A DNA stretch of 64,000 nucleotides from Fischerella thermalis PCC 7521 (lineage in GTDB: Bacteria > Cyanobacteriota > Cyanobacteriia > Cyanobacteriales > Nostocaceae). Shown here piece by piece: positions 16,795 through 25,162 of this stretch. Under the pieces are notes generated by a model. The model was not told the DNA's origin. It saw only the letters and a program-made list of their open reading frames with translations, and made no database searches. Every line of letters starts with the position of its first letter. Position 1 is the first letter of the stretch. The translations under genes and the position numbers were made by a program. The stretch lies in the NCBI RefSeq assembly GCF_000317225.1, contig NZ_AJLL01000089.1, forward strand, positions 1-64,000. Reading direction: 5' to 3'.

Positions 16795-18081
16795 ATGGGA
16801 GAAGAAATAGCAATTTCTCTAAAAAATATCTCCAAGTGCTTTAAATGCTATACTCATCCTGTCGATAGGCTCAAAGAAATTTTTTTACCTGCTAGAAGTA
16901 GAGCTAATGAATTTTGGGCATTAAGAGACATCAATTTAGAGATTCCAAAGGGCGAAACAGTAGGAATCGTTGGTAAAAATGGCTCTGGAAAAAGTACCTT
17001 ACTACAAATTATCGCTGGGACTTTAACACCAACTACTGGTGATGTGACAGTAAATGGTCGTGTGTCAGCATTATTAGAGTTAGGAAGTGGATTTAATCCA
17101 GAATTTACTGGTAGACAAAATGTATTTTTTAATGGCAGATTGCTAGGATTAAGCCAGAAAGAAATCGAAGATAGATTTGAAGCAATAGCGAGTTTTGCTG
17201 ATATTGGAGATTTTATTGACCAACCAGTTAAAACTTATTCGAGTGGAATGTTTGTCCGCTTAGCTTTTGCGGTTGCAGTAAATGTTGATCCAGAAATTTT
17301 AATTGTTGATGAAGCGCTAGCAGTAGGAGATATAGTATTTCAACATCGCTGTATGCGCCGGATGCGAAGTTTGATGGATTCTGGAGTTACAACATTGTTT
17401 GTATCTCATGACTCTGGAGCAGTAAAAACATTGTGTAATTCAGCAGTGATGATTCATGAAGGTAAAATTTACTTTTCAGGAGTACCTAATGCTGTAATCA
17501 TCAAATATATGAAGCTGGTTACAGAAACAGAGTTAGAAACAGTAACTATAAAAGAAAATTTACCTGAAAAACAAATTCATCGTCAAAATTTAGTAACAGA
17601 TCAGCCTACTCGTAGAGGTAATAGTAAAGCATTAATCAAAAACATCCGGTTACTGAATCAGCAAGGAGAAGAATTAGCAGAAACACCAACTCTCGGGTTT
17701 AATGAACAAGTTACCTTAATTCTTGAACTCCATGTTTATGAGGAATTACAAGCATGTATAGTTGGTTTTTTTATTTGTGATAAAAATGGTAATGAATTAA
17801 TTGGTAGTAACACTTTTGAAGAAAATCATTCTATTGGTAAATTAGAGCCAGGAGAGCAGTTAAAAATAGAATTTAAATTTCACCTGCCATTACGTCCAGG
17901 CTCTTATAGTTTAACTGTAGCAGGTGCAGAAAATTATACAGCAATATCATTTGATTGGATCGATAATGCAAAGGTTTTTCAAGTGCTTCCTCCTGACACA
18001 GGTAAACGTATACATGCTTTGGTAGATGTACCTATAAGTGTCCAAGTATCATCACCAAAACTAACAGCAATCAAAAAATAA
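16795..18081 (+). CDS. Polysaccharide ABC exporter ATPase with C-terminal carbohydrate-binding domain (Wzt-like)
   Basis: A 428-residue ATPase. It begins ISLKNISKCFKCYTHPVDRLKEI, the typical opening of Wzt/TagH proteins. Walker A is GKNGSGKST near 65, the signature is TYSSGMFVRLAFAV and Walker B is ILIVDEALAVGD. Residues about 270-425 form a beta-rich domain (IKNIRLLNQQGEEL; LRPGSYSLTVAGAENY) like the Wzt C-terminal domain that recognises the capped end of an O-antigen chain. I prefer the ATG at 16795 to the upstream TTG at 16777, because alignment to the family starts there. The partner permease is missing from the neighbourhood. Gene order suggests an operon with the three genes that follow. 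Confidence 0.87.
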   Translation: MGEEIAISLKNISKCFKCYTHPVDRLKEIFLPARSRANEFWALRDINLEIPKGETVGIVGKNGSGKSTLLQIIAGTLTPTTGDVTVNGRVSALLELGSGFNPEFTGRQNVFFNGRLLGLSQKEIEDRFEAIASFADIGDFIDQPVKTYSSGMFVRLAFAVAVNVDPEILIVDEALAVGDIVFQHRCMRRMRSLMDSGVTTLFVSHDSGAVKTLCNSAVMIHEGKIYFSGVPNAVIIKYMKLVTETELETVTIKENLPEKQIHRQNLVTDQPTRRGNSKALIKNIRLLNQQGEELAETPTLGFNEQVTLILELHVYEELQACIVGFFICDKNGNELIGSNTFEENHSIGKLEPGEQLKIEFKFHLPLRPGSYSLTVAGAENYTAISFDWIDNAKVFQVLPPDTGKRIHALVDVPISVQVSSPKLTAIKK

Positions 18082-18094
18082 AAAGTATATTTTT

Positions 18095-19171
18095 ATGGTT
18101 ACTAAATTGGAGAAAGATTATCCTTTATTACCAAATATTACTGTAGAAGATTTAGATGAAAATAGTAGTTTAAAAAAAATGCTCCGTTGGGTAGGAGAAA
18201 ATAAGCATGTCATTGATTTTGGCTGTGCTACAGGTTATTTTGCTCGGTTGGCTAGTAGTAAAGGTTGCCGAATCACAGGTATTGAAATTAATGCAAAAGC
18301 TGCCAAAATAGCCGAGAAATATTGTGAAAAAGTTATTGTTGCGGATTTAGATTTTGTTAATTTAAAAGATGTTTTAGCAGAAACAAAATTTGATATAGCT
18401 GTATTTGGAGATGTTTTAGAACATTTGCGAAACCCTTGGAGAGTACTAGAAGAGACTAGGGAACTATTACAGCCAGGAGGATACGTAATAGCCTCTATTC
18501 CTAACATTGCTCATGGAGCGATCCGTTTAGCTTTATTACAAGGAAAGTTTGAATATACAGAACTTGGTATTTTAGACAATACACATTTAAGATTTTTTAC
18601 GCGTCAAACTGTTACAGAATTATTCGAGCGTTCTGGATATTTTGTTGATACTTGTGAACAAATCAAGTTACCAATTTTTTCTGGTTCAGATTGGATACCT
18701 CATATAGATAAAAATCAGGTTGATATTAACATCATTAATGCAATTGAACAAGACGAAGATGCAGATACATTACAGTTTGTTTTGCGGGCATTTCCTTTAA
18801 GTTTACAGGGTAAATATTCAGCCTTGTATCAACAATATTCTCAATTATCTGAAGAATATCAGAATTGCCAAAATCAGATCAAAGAAATGTATGCCGAGTT
18901 GAAGCGATCGCACCTTGCTTTAGAAGAAAAAGAAGTTCAGCTAGAAAAAACTCAAACACAATTAGAAGAAGTACAAAACCAACTGCAACAAGCACAATCT
19001 AACTTACAAGAAATTCAGCAACAATGGCAAATTATACAAACTCAGTTACAGCAAGCTCATACAGCCTGGGAAGATTGCCAAAACATTATAAAAGGTATGG
19101 AAAGTAGTAAATTTTGGAAAATTCGTCAAGTTTGGTTTCAACTCAAAAAAGCTTTTATTTCATCAAGATAA
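18095..19171 (+). CDS. SAM-dependent methyltransferase with C-terminal coiled coil
   Basis: A 358-residue protein. Residues about 30-200 form a class I methyltransferase: motif I VIDFGCATGYFARLA, the acidic motif GIEIN, DIAVFGDVLEHLRNPWRVL and the LLQPGGYVIASIPN loop. Residues about 245-330 are a Gln/Glu-rich coiled coil, and the protein ends with the tail MESSKFWKIRQVWFQLKKAF. Its start is 13 bp after the ATPase stop. Next to a Wzt-like ATPase it may methylate the end of a glycan chain, as WbdD does for O9 antigen, where a coiled coil also sets chain length. That role is an inference from context. Confidence 0.82.
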   Translation: MVTKLEKDYPLLPNITVEDLDENSSLKKMLRWVGENKHVIDFGCATGYFARLASSKGCRITGIEINAKAAKIAEKYCEKVIVADLDFVNLKDVLAETKFDIAVFGDVLEHLRNPWRVLEETRELLQPGGYVIASIPNIAHGAIRLALLQGKFEYTELGILDNTHLRFFTRQTVTELFERSGYFVDTCEQIKLPIFSGSDWIPHIDKNQVDINIINAIEQDEDADTLQFVLRAFPLSLQGKYSALYQQYSQLSEEYQNCQNQIKEMYAELKRSHLALEEKEVQLEKTQTQLEEVQNQLQQAQSNLQEIQQQWQIIQTQLQQAHTAWEDCQNIIKGMESSKFWKIRQVWFQLKKAFISSR

Positions 19172-19179
19172 ACTCAGCT

Positions 19180-20454
19180 ATGATTAAGACAGAACAACAA
19201 TCTCAATTGCTATTACAACAAGCTAAACTCAACTCACGACACTCAGAATTATTGGCAAATCAAACAGAATTAAATACTAAGTATTTACAACAAAATCTGG
19301 TATTAGAGCATCATAAAATTAAGTCGGAAAAAAACTTTTATATATCAACGCGATTAGAACCAAAACCAATCAAAATAAAAGATACGAATTTAACTATAGA
19401 TGAAAAAAGATTATTGTATATATCTCGTTTAAAATCAGCACAGTTGTGTGAAAAAATGGGTTATCCACCCTGGAATTTAAAATCAAATTCTGCATATGAA
19501 CTGTGCGATAATCCATCTGTATCAGTGATAATTACACTGTATAACTACTCAGAATATATTTGTGAATGCTTAGAAAGTGTTTCTCAGACAGATATCAGTA
19601 ATATACCAGGAGGTATTGAAGTATTGGTTATTGATGATTGTTCGACAGATAACTCAGCTAATTTAGTCTTAAAATATTTGCAAAAATCTCAATTACCAAT
19701 CTGTTTAGTTAGCAAATGGTTTAATACTGGCTTAGCAGATGCTAGAAACGTAGGATTGAAATTAGCTCGTTCTCCCTATGTTTTTATATTAGATGCTGAT
19801 AACTGGATTTATCCAAATTGCTTATCTGTGCTTTTTGAAAATATTCAATCTTCTCGATATGCTGCGGTTTATGGTGAAATCCAAAAATTTGATAATCAAA
19901 CAAAACAAGAAATGAATCGGATTTCCTGCTATGAGTGGGATATACATAAGTTAGTGAAACAGCCATATATAGATGCTATGGCTATGTTTGATAAAAATAT
20001 ATTACTAAAACTCGGTGGATATTCTACAGAGTTAATTGAATACGGCTGGTTTGGATGGGATGACTATGATCTCTGGCTCAAAATAGCACAATCAAACTAC
20101 TCATGTAAACTTATTCCTAAAGTACTCAGTTGTTATAGAGTACATGCTGGGTCAATGATTAATACCACTAACAAGTATGCACTTAATATAGCTAAATATT
20201 TTTGTCATAAATTTGCCAAATTAGCTAATAAATATCATGCATCAGATATGTTGTTTGGTTTTCCTAAAAGTGAAATTTATCTTGAACTAAATCTCTGTTC
20301 TCAGCAAACTCAAAATAATTTCATCCTCCAAGAACTGCAATCTGCTTATGCTCAAATTGCAGCTATGGAATCAAGTAAGTTTTGGAAATTAAGAAATCAG
20401 TGGTTAAAATTGAAAAAGCTTTTAGGTTTAGCGAAAGATGCTGAAATCTTTTAG
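19180..20454 (+). CDS. Family 2 glycosyltransferase with the MESSKFWK tail
   Basis: A 424-residue protein. The first 100 residues are Gln/Asn/Lys-rich and helical. The GT-A domain starts at SVSVIITLYNYSEYICECL, has VLVIDDCSTDNS and the DxD-type motif FILDADNWIYPNCL near residue 200, and continues through GWDDYDLWLKIA. The C-terminus ends AAMESSKFWKLRNQWLKLKKLL, almost the same as the end of the preceding methyltransferase. The frame is open to a TTG at 19114, but that would overlap the upstream gene; the ATG at 19180, 8 bp after its stop, is better. It probably adds a sugar to the exported glycan. Confidence 0.83.
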   Translation: MIKTEQQSQLLLQQAKLNSRHSELLANQTELNTKYLQQNLVLEHHKIKSEKNFYISTRLEPKPIKIKDTNLTIDEKRLLYISRLKSAQLCEKMGYPPWNLKSNSAYELCDNPSVSVIITLYNYSEYICECLESVSQTDISNIPGGIEVLVIDDCSTDNSANLVLKYLQKSQLPICLVSKWFNTGLADARNVGLKLARSPYVFILDADNWIYPNCLSVLFENIQSSRYAAVYGEIQKFDNQTKQEMNRISCYEWDIHKLVKQPYIDAMAMFDKNILLKLGGYSTELIEYGWFGWDDYDLWLKIAQSNYSCKLIPKVLSCYRVHAGSMINTTNKYALNIAKYFCHKFAKLANKYHASDMLFGFPKSEIYLELNLCSQQTQNNFILQELQSAYAQIAAMESSKFWKLRNQWLKLKKLLGLAKDAEIF

Positions 20455-20539
20455 ATGTTGCTTCAATACTTCTATAAGTTTAGAAATTAACCTGTAATTA
20501 AAGACAATTCAGTTAAGGCTAGCATATTTTGTAATTTCA

Positions 20540-21469
20540 ATGTCACACTATAAAGTAGCAGCTTACATAACAGCTTATCAAGAAATAGCAGCACTGAATA
20601 AAACTATCGCAGCCATCACAAAACAGTCATATCCAATTGAAAAAATTTTGATAATTGATAATTCTCAAAATCAAATCATCACTGATAATAGCTATGAGAA
20701 GATTATTGTAGATTTTCATCCTGAAAATATTGGTGTTGCTGGAGGATTAAAAATTGCCGTTGACTGGGCGATCCAACAAGGTTATGATTTTCTTTGGTTG
20801 TTTGATCAAGATAGTGAACCTAATTCTGATGTTTTAGAAAAACTGTTAGCTTATTACCAATGGTTATCTAAAGATAAAAATATAGGAATTATTGCTCCAG
20901 CAATATTTGATATTAATACAAAGCAAGAATTTCCAGGCTGTGTATTTCAAGATTATAAGCTTGTGCCTTTTCCTGGAGCTGCTACCATCCAGAGTTTCTA
21001 TCAATGTGATGCTGTCATTACTTCTGGTTCTCTCATAAATATTAATGCAGCTAAATGTATTGAACTACCAAGAGCAGATTTATTTTTAGATGCGGTAGAT
21101 TATGCTTACTGTATGAACTTCCGCAATCATGGATATGAAATAATTGTTGTCAAAAGTGCGATGATGAAACATCGTATAGGAAATTACTCTCTAGTCAAAG
21201 ATAGATTTAAAAAACATATAAATACATTCAGCACTTTTATTTGTTCTCCCTCTCGCTATTACTATGCTTGTAGAAATCATACGTTTTTGGAAACAAGGCT
21301 TGTAGCAAAAATTAAGTTGTATCGCTCTATAGCGTACAGGATAAAATTTTTAATCATGATGATGCAGAGAATTATTCGTTACGAAGCAGATTTAGTATTA
21401 TTGAAACTATGGGCTTGTATCGTGGGAACTTTTGATGGTTTTCGTGGCAAATTGGGTAAAACTTGGTAA
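20540..21469 (+). CDS. Family 2 glycosyltransferase, RfbF/rhamnosyltransferase-like
   Basis: A 309-residue GT-A enzyme. It starts KVAAYITAYQEIAALNKTIAAI, has ILIIDNSQN and NIGVAGGLKIAVDWAI, then FLWLFDQDSEPNSDVL with the DxD-type motif near residue 95, and DAVDYAYCMNFRNHGY. This NxGxAGG plus FDQDS pattern is that of the RfbF-like subgroup, often rhamnosyltransferases of O-antigen pathways; donor specificity is inferred. It is the last gene of the AT-rich cluster, 85 bp after the previous stop. Confidence 0.82.
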   Translation: MSHYKVAAYITAYQEIAALNKTIAAITKQSYPIEKILIIDNSQNQIITDNSYEKIIVDFHPENIGVAGGLKIAVDWAIQQGYDFLWLFDQDSEPNSDVLEKLLAYYQWLSKDKNIGIIAPAIFDINTKQEFPGCVFQDYKLVPFPGAATIQSFYQCDAVITSGSLININAAKCIELPRADLFLDAVDYAYCMNFRNHGYEIIVVKSAMMKHRIGNYSLVKDRFKKHINTFSTFICSPSRYYYACRNHTFLETRLVAKIKLYRSIAYRIKFLIMMMQRIIRYEADLVLLKLWACIVGTFDGFRGKLGKTW

Positions 21470-21603
21470 ACAATCTGTGTGTATCTGTGTTCCATGAGTG
21501 TTCGTTTTTCTCTACCCAACTCCATTGTCAACCTACCATATCTTTTATTAATCGACCACCGTGCAAGGCGATACACACAGATGGATTATTCGTGTGGATT
21601 GAG
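21470..21603. repeat. Dispersed ATCTGTGT repeat copy, diverged
   Basis: It begins AATCTGTGTGTATCTGTGTTCC and continues to GTTCGTTTTTC; a second arm holds ATCGACCACCGTGC and ATACACACAGATGGATT. These are the inverted units of the repeat family at 1-165, 45219-45302 and 49031-49114. It sits between convergent genes. Confidence 0.65.
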
Positions 21604-21677
21604 TTTTTTGTTCGTATCGTTTCTCTAACAACAATGATTAATTCACATTATATATAAGTGCAGTCTATAAACTCAAT

Positions 21678-22280
21678 TTATAAAACTGTCTGTAAAATAA
21701 ATACAGCGATCGCACTTAATCCATCACCAAACTCAGGAATCAAAAATAGCATCATTAAAGCAAACAATCCAAAGTAGGTATATTGCAGTGGTTTTAAGAT
21801 TGGGAATATTTCGCTGAAGATATAGAAACCGTCTAAGGGTGGAATAGGTAAGAGATTAAACAAGAACAGCATCAAGTTTATGTGTGCTGACATGTAAAAG
21901 AATTGGAAACTAAAAAATTCTGCGTATGTAGAATCAGCAAGTAATTTAAGCAGTCCCATACATAAAAAAGCTAAAACTAAATTGCACAATGGCCCTGCTG
22001 TGGATACTAAAATATTACCTAATCTTTGTGAACGAAAATTAGAGGCATTAATTGGCATTTTTCCCCAAGCAATACCAGCTACACACAGAAATATCAGTGA
22101 TTCCCAACCCATGTGCACTAGAGGATTAAGAGTAATATGTCCTTGTTTACAGGGAGTGTCGTCTCCTTGACTCAAAGCAACTAAGCCATGAGCAATTTCA
22201 TGTAAACTAATTGAGATGATGACAATGATCACCACTCTCAAAAAAACTATTGGACTAACAATTAGTGTTTCGATAAACAT
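21678..22280 (-). CDS. M50 family (site-2 protease-type) membrane metallopeptidase
   Basis: A 200-residue membrane protease. The zinc motif is SISLHEIAHGLVAL (HExxH) near residue 27 within a transmembrane helix, and the third ligand motif is NLLPIPPLDGFYI near residue 145. In between, SAGPLCNLVLA is typical of the rhomboid-independent, PDZ-less M50 subgroup. Such proteins cleave within membranes; the substrate is not known. Its start lies 12 bp after the stop of the prohibitin-like gene, so the two are probably co-transcribed. Confidence 0.87.
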   Translation of the reverse strand: MFIETLIVSPIVFLRVVIIVIISISLHEIAHGLVALSQGDDTPCKQGHITLNPLVHMGWESLIFLCVAGIAWGKMPINASNFRSQRLGNILVSTAGPLCNLVLAFLCMGLLKLLADSTYAEFFSFQFFYMSAHINLMLFLFNLLPIPPLDGFYIFSEIFPILKPLQYTYFGLFALMMLFLIPEFGDGLSAIAVFILQTVL

Positions 22281-22292
22281 AGTTTCAAGCAG

Positions 22293-23138
22293 CTACTGAT
22301 TAGCTGGTTTTTGAGAGTTTAAATTAGCAGGGTTAATATTAATTAATGGCAAGCTGCCATTACCACCCATGACTGTGGGAAAATGTCCATCCCATTTTTC
22401 TATTGCTTGCTTTTGCAGCAACTCTGGAGTTAAAGTTAGTCTTAATAATTTTTGTGCTTCTGCTTGACCTTTAGCACGGTTAATGTCTGCTTGTGCTTCT
22501 TGGGTTGCTCTTTTCGCGATAAATTCTGCTTGCTTAGCTTCTTGTTCAGCTATTTGTTTAGCTTCAATCGCCCGACTAAATTCTGGAGAAAAAGCAAAAT
22601 CGACTAAAGATACATCATCAACAATTACACCATAAGCAGCAAGACGAGTTTTTAAATCATTATCAATTTCTTGTTTTAATTCTGTTCTCTTGGTGATGAT
22701 TTCTTCTGCTGTTTTTTTAGCAGTAGCTGCTTTCAAAACTTCAGAAACTGCGGGAGTCATAATTCCCAAAACAATTTGTTCATTATCTCCAACTTTTTGG
22801 AAAACTTTATTTATCCGTGTTGGATCTATATGCCAATTGACAGCAAGTTCGGTTGTAACTTTTTGCAAATCACGAGAAGCAGCATCAGCTTTAAAACTAT
22901 TTTTAGCAACTCTAACATTCAATTTTCTTACAGATGTGATTACTGGCATAATTGGGTGGATACCTTCATCTAATACCCTGTCTTGAACTTTGCCAAATTG
23001 CATGACAACACCCCTTTCTCCGGCGTTTACAATCGTAAAGGGGCGGAAAATAAATGCCAATATGAATACCATCACTCCTCCACCCAAATAAAAACCAAGT
23101 GGAAAGTTTCTTTCTATGTTTCTTCTGTTGCTATGCAT
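22293..23138 (-). CDS. Prohibitin/SPFH family membrane protein
   Basis: A 281-residue protein. A hydrophobic anchor (LGGGVMVFILAFIFRPFTIV) at about residues 18-37 is followed by the SPFH domain: AGERGVVMQFGKVQDRVLDEGIHPI, VTTELAVNWHIDPTRIN and YGVIVDDVSLVDFAFSPEF. Then comes an Ala/Glu/Lys-rich helix (AKQIAEQEAKQAEFIAKRA) that drives ring assembly. Prohibitins form large membrane complexes that act as scaffolds and modulate proteases. Pairing with an M50 protease downstream fits that pattern, as inference. Confidence 0.9.
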   Translation of the reverse strand: MHSNRRNIERNFPLGFYLGGGVMVFILAFIFRPFTIVNAGERGVVMQFGKVQDRVLDEGIHPIMPVITSVRKLNVRVAKNSFKADAASRDLQKVTTELAVNWHIDPTRINKVFQKVGDNEQIVLGIMTPAVSEVLKAATAKKTAEEIITKRTELKQEIDNDLKTRLAAYGVIVDDVSLVDFAFSPEFSRAIEAKQIAEQEAKQAEFIAKRATQEAQADINRAKGQAEAQKLLRLTLTPELLQKQAIEKWDGHFPTVMGGNGSLPLININPANLNSQKPANQ

Positions 23139-23402
23139 ACTTGTGTTATTCCCAGTAAAGTATATTGAAATAATGGGAAATATTTAGTCAATGAGTAGTG
23201 CAGTACTCACAACACACATTGCTAAATTTATGTGGCTAATTACTAATCTGGTAAAAATAAATTCGCTATCTGCTCTTTAACAAAAAGTTACAATATTTCT
23301 AACATTAATGAATGATATTGTTAGATACACAATTTCCTTTAGTGATTTCGGAAAAATCATTTTCTAGCGGGTAGTAGTCATTCACCACCCGGAAAATTAG
23401 AT

Positions 23403-24068
23403 ATGAAAATTAGTCAACGTCATGCTTGGACTTTGAGTGTAGAGGAAGCGATCGCTATTCAAGAACAAATGCAGGCTGAAGTAATTACCTCAGATCAACT
23501 CCAGCAACCTGTACAATACGTTGCTGGTGTCGATATGGGTTTTGAAGCTGATGGTACTATTAGCAGAGCAGCAGTAGCGGTACTGAGTTTTCCGGAATTG
23601 GAATTACAAGAAACGAGCTTAGCACGTCGTCCGACATCTTTTCCCTACATTCCTGGCTTCCTTTCATTTCGGGAAATACCTGCTGTCTTAGATGCCTTAG
23701 AAAAGATAAAAATTACACCAGATTTAATTTTATGTGATGGTCAAGGAATAGCCCATCCTCGACGATTTGGTATAGCTTGCCATCTAGGAGTCATCGTAAA
23801 TATACCTAGTATTGGTGTAGCTAAATCATTACTGGTTGGGAAACATGAAGAATTACCAGACACACGAGGTAGTTGGCAACCCTTAATACATAAAGGTGAA
23901 ATAGTCGGGGCTGTGTTGCGAACCCGTGTTGGAGTCAAGCCTGTATATGTTTCTAGTGGACATCGCATTAGTCTACCTACAGCAATTGACTATGTATTAC
24001 GCTGTACACCAAAATATCGCTTACCAGAGACTACACGAATTGCTGACAAACTGGCAAGCGATCGCTAA
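23403..24068 (+). CDS. nfi: Endonuclease V (deoxyinosine 3' endonuclease)
   Basis: A 221-residue DNA repair nuclease that nicks one base 3' of hypoxanthine. Conserved parts are YVAGVDMGFEADG with the metal-binding Asp, PTSFPYIPGFLSFREIP containing the lesion-wedge PYIPG, LILCDGQGIAHPRRFGIACHLG with the second Asp and His, SIGVAKSLLVG, and PVYVSSGHRISL. Length is normal and nothing essential is missing. The ATG at 23403 follows a weak purine stretch. It is divergent from the prohibitin gene. Confidence 0.93.
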   Translation: MKISQRHAWTLSVEEAIAIQEQMQAEVITSDQLQQPVQYVAGVDMGFEADGTISRAAVAVLSFPELELQETSLARRPTSFPYIPGFLSFREIPAVLDALEKIKITPDLILCDGQGIAHPRRFGIACHLGVIVNIPSIGVAKSLLVGKHEELPDTRGSWQPLIHKGEIVGAVLRTRVGVKPVYVSSGHRISLPTAIDYVLRCTPKYRLPETTRIADKLASDR

Positions 24069-24382
24069 GGACAAAATTCCACAAACTCATAACGAATTAA
24101 ATTTGTAAATACTCCGTGAACCCCCGCGCTACCTTTGCGTCCCTTTGCGTTTACAAACACCATAATTTTACGCAAAGTAACACTAATACCATTTCATGTT
24201 AATCACGGTACATTAAATCCTGTAGAGACGTGCCATGGCACGTCTCTACAACTATCAAAATAAATTACTTTCTAAAGTTTCATCTAAATTATGTTGTGAT
24301 TAGTTGCTTACACCTGCCTTATCGTGTTAGGAATCGCACAGGGAGGAATTGTATATAAGATATGAGTTTTGCGGGGAGAAGA
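24069..24382. other. Intergenic stretch with a 30-bp palindrome
   Basis: Near 24115-24155 are CTTTGCGTCCCTTTGCGTTTAC-type repeat words, also seen near 57390. A perfect 30-bp palindrome (24221-24250) follows. No gene is seen. Confidence 0.6.
24221..24250. repeat. Perfect 30-bp palindrome of the GTAGAGACG family
   Basis: TGTAGAGACGTGCCA is followed by its exact complement TGGCACGTCTCTACA. A decayed relative lies at 47709-47732 and a related arm (CTACGTCTCTACA) ends the 13-bp array near 52298. It is a dispersed cyanobacterial palindrome. Confidence 0.85.
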
Positions 24383-25033
24383 ATGAACGTACTAACTTTA
24401 CAGTGGCAAGACGCCGGTCAAATAAAAATTCAGAAAATCCACGAAAAACAACCAAGTAAAAATCCTGGCACTATCCGTATTGGTCGCGATCCAGTCCGGT
24501 GTGATATTGTTTTGAGTCATCCTACAGTGTCAGGCTTACATGTAGAAATATTTTTTAACGCCCAGCAGCAGCGTTTTTTGATGAAAAATTTGCGTGAACA
24601 AAATCCTCCCCTTGTAGATGGACAGAAACTCGTTCAAGGTGAGATACCTCTGCGTGAAGGCAGCATTATTTATTTAGGACAGCAACTACTCAAAGTCACA
24701 GAAATTTCTGTACCAGGAGGTAGCACTGTACCACCAACCATTTTGACACCGCCACAACCACAAGCTACCAATCCTCCGCCAGTACCAGTAGCACAACCAC
24801 AGGTACATCCCAATTATCACCAACCTACACCACCCCGGCAACCACAACCACAAGCAGCACATCATCCCGTCACTCCCGCCGTGCAACAGCAACCACAACC
24901 ACAAGGCGTTTATGGTTTGCAATGTCCTAGATGTAAAAAACTTTCTTCCTATCAAAACTTGCTACTAGGTTGTCAGCACTGTGGTCATTCTTTACAAGAT
25001 GCCCTCAGCGTCTTAGTACCACCGAGTCATTAG
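24383..25033 (+). CDS. FHA-domain protein with C-terminal zinc ribbon
   Basis: A 216-residue protein. Residues about 25-105 are an FHA domain (TIRIGRDPVRCDIVLSHPTV; SGLHVEIFF), which binds phosphothreonine peptides. A Pro/Gln-rich linker of about 70 residues follows. The end is a zinc ribbon with CPRCKK and CQHCGHSL. The ATG at 24383 is preceded by GGGGAGAAGA, a better ribosome-binding site than for the ATG at 24362, seven codons earlier. The next gene also begins with an FHA domain, and the pair is probably functionally linked; Ser/Thr kinases that would supply the phosphopeptides are not in the window. Confidence 0.85.
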   Translation: MNVLTLQWQDAGQIKIQKIHEKQPSKNPGTIRIGRDPVRCDIVLSHPTVSGLHVEIFFNAQQQRFLMKNLREQNPPLVDGQKLVQGEIPLREGSIIYLGQQLLKVTEISVPGGSTVPPTILTPPQPQATNPPPVPVAQPQVHPNYHQPTPPRQPQPQAAHHPVTPAVQQQPQPQGVYGLQCPRCKKLSSYQNLLLGCQHCGHSLQDALSVLVPPSH

Positions 25034-25162
25034 GGGTTTGCAAATAACAAGGAGACACGGGGGACAAGGAAGACAAGGAAGACAAGGGAGAGTCCAATAA
25101 CTACTAACTAATAACAACCATTACATAATCTATATTTACTTAACTTATCAATAGAAATACTT

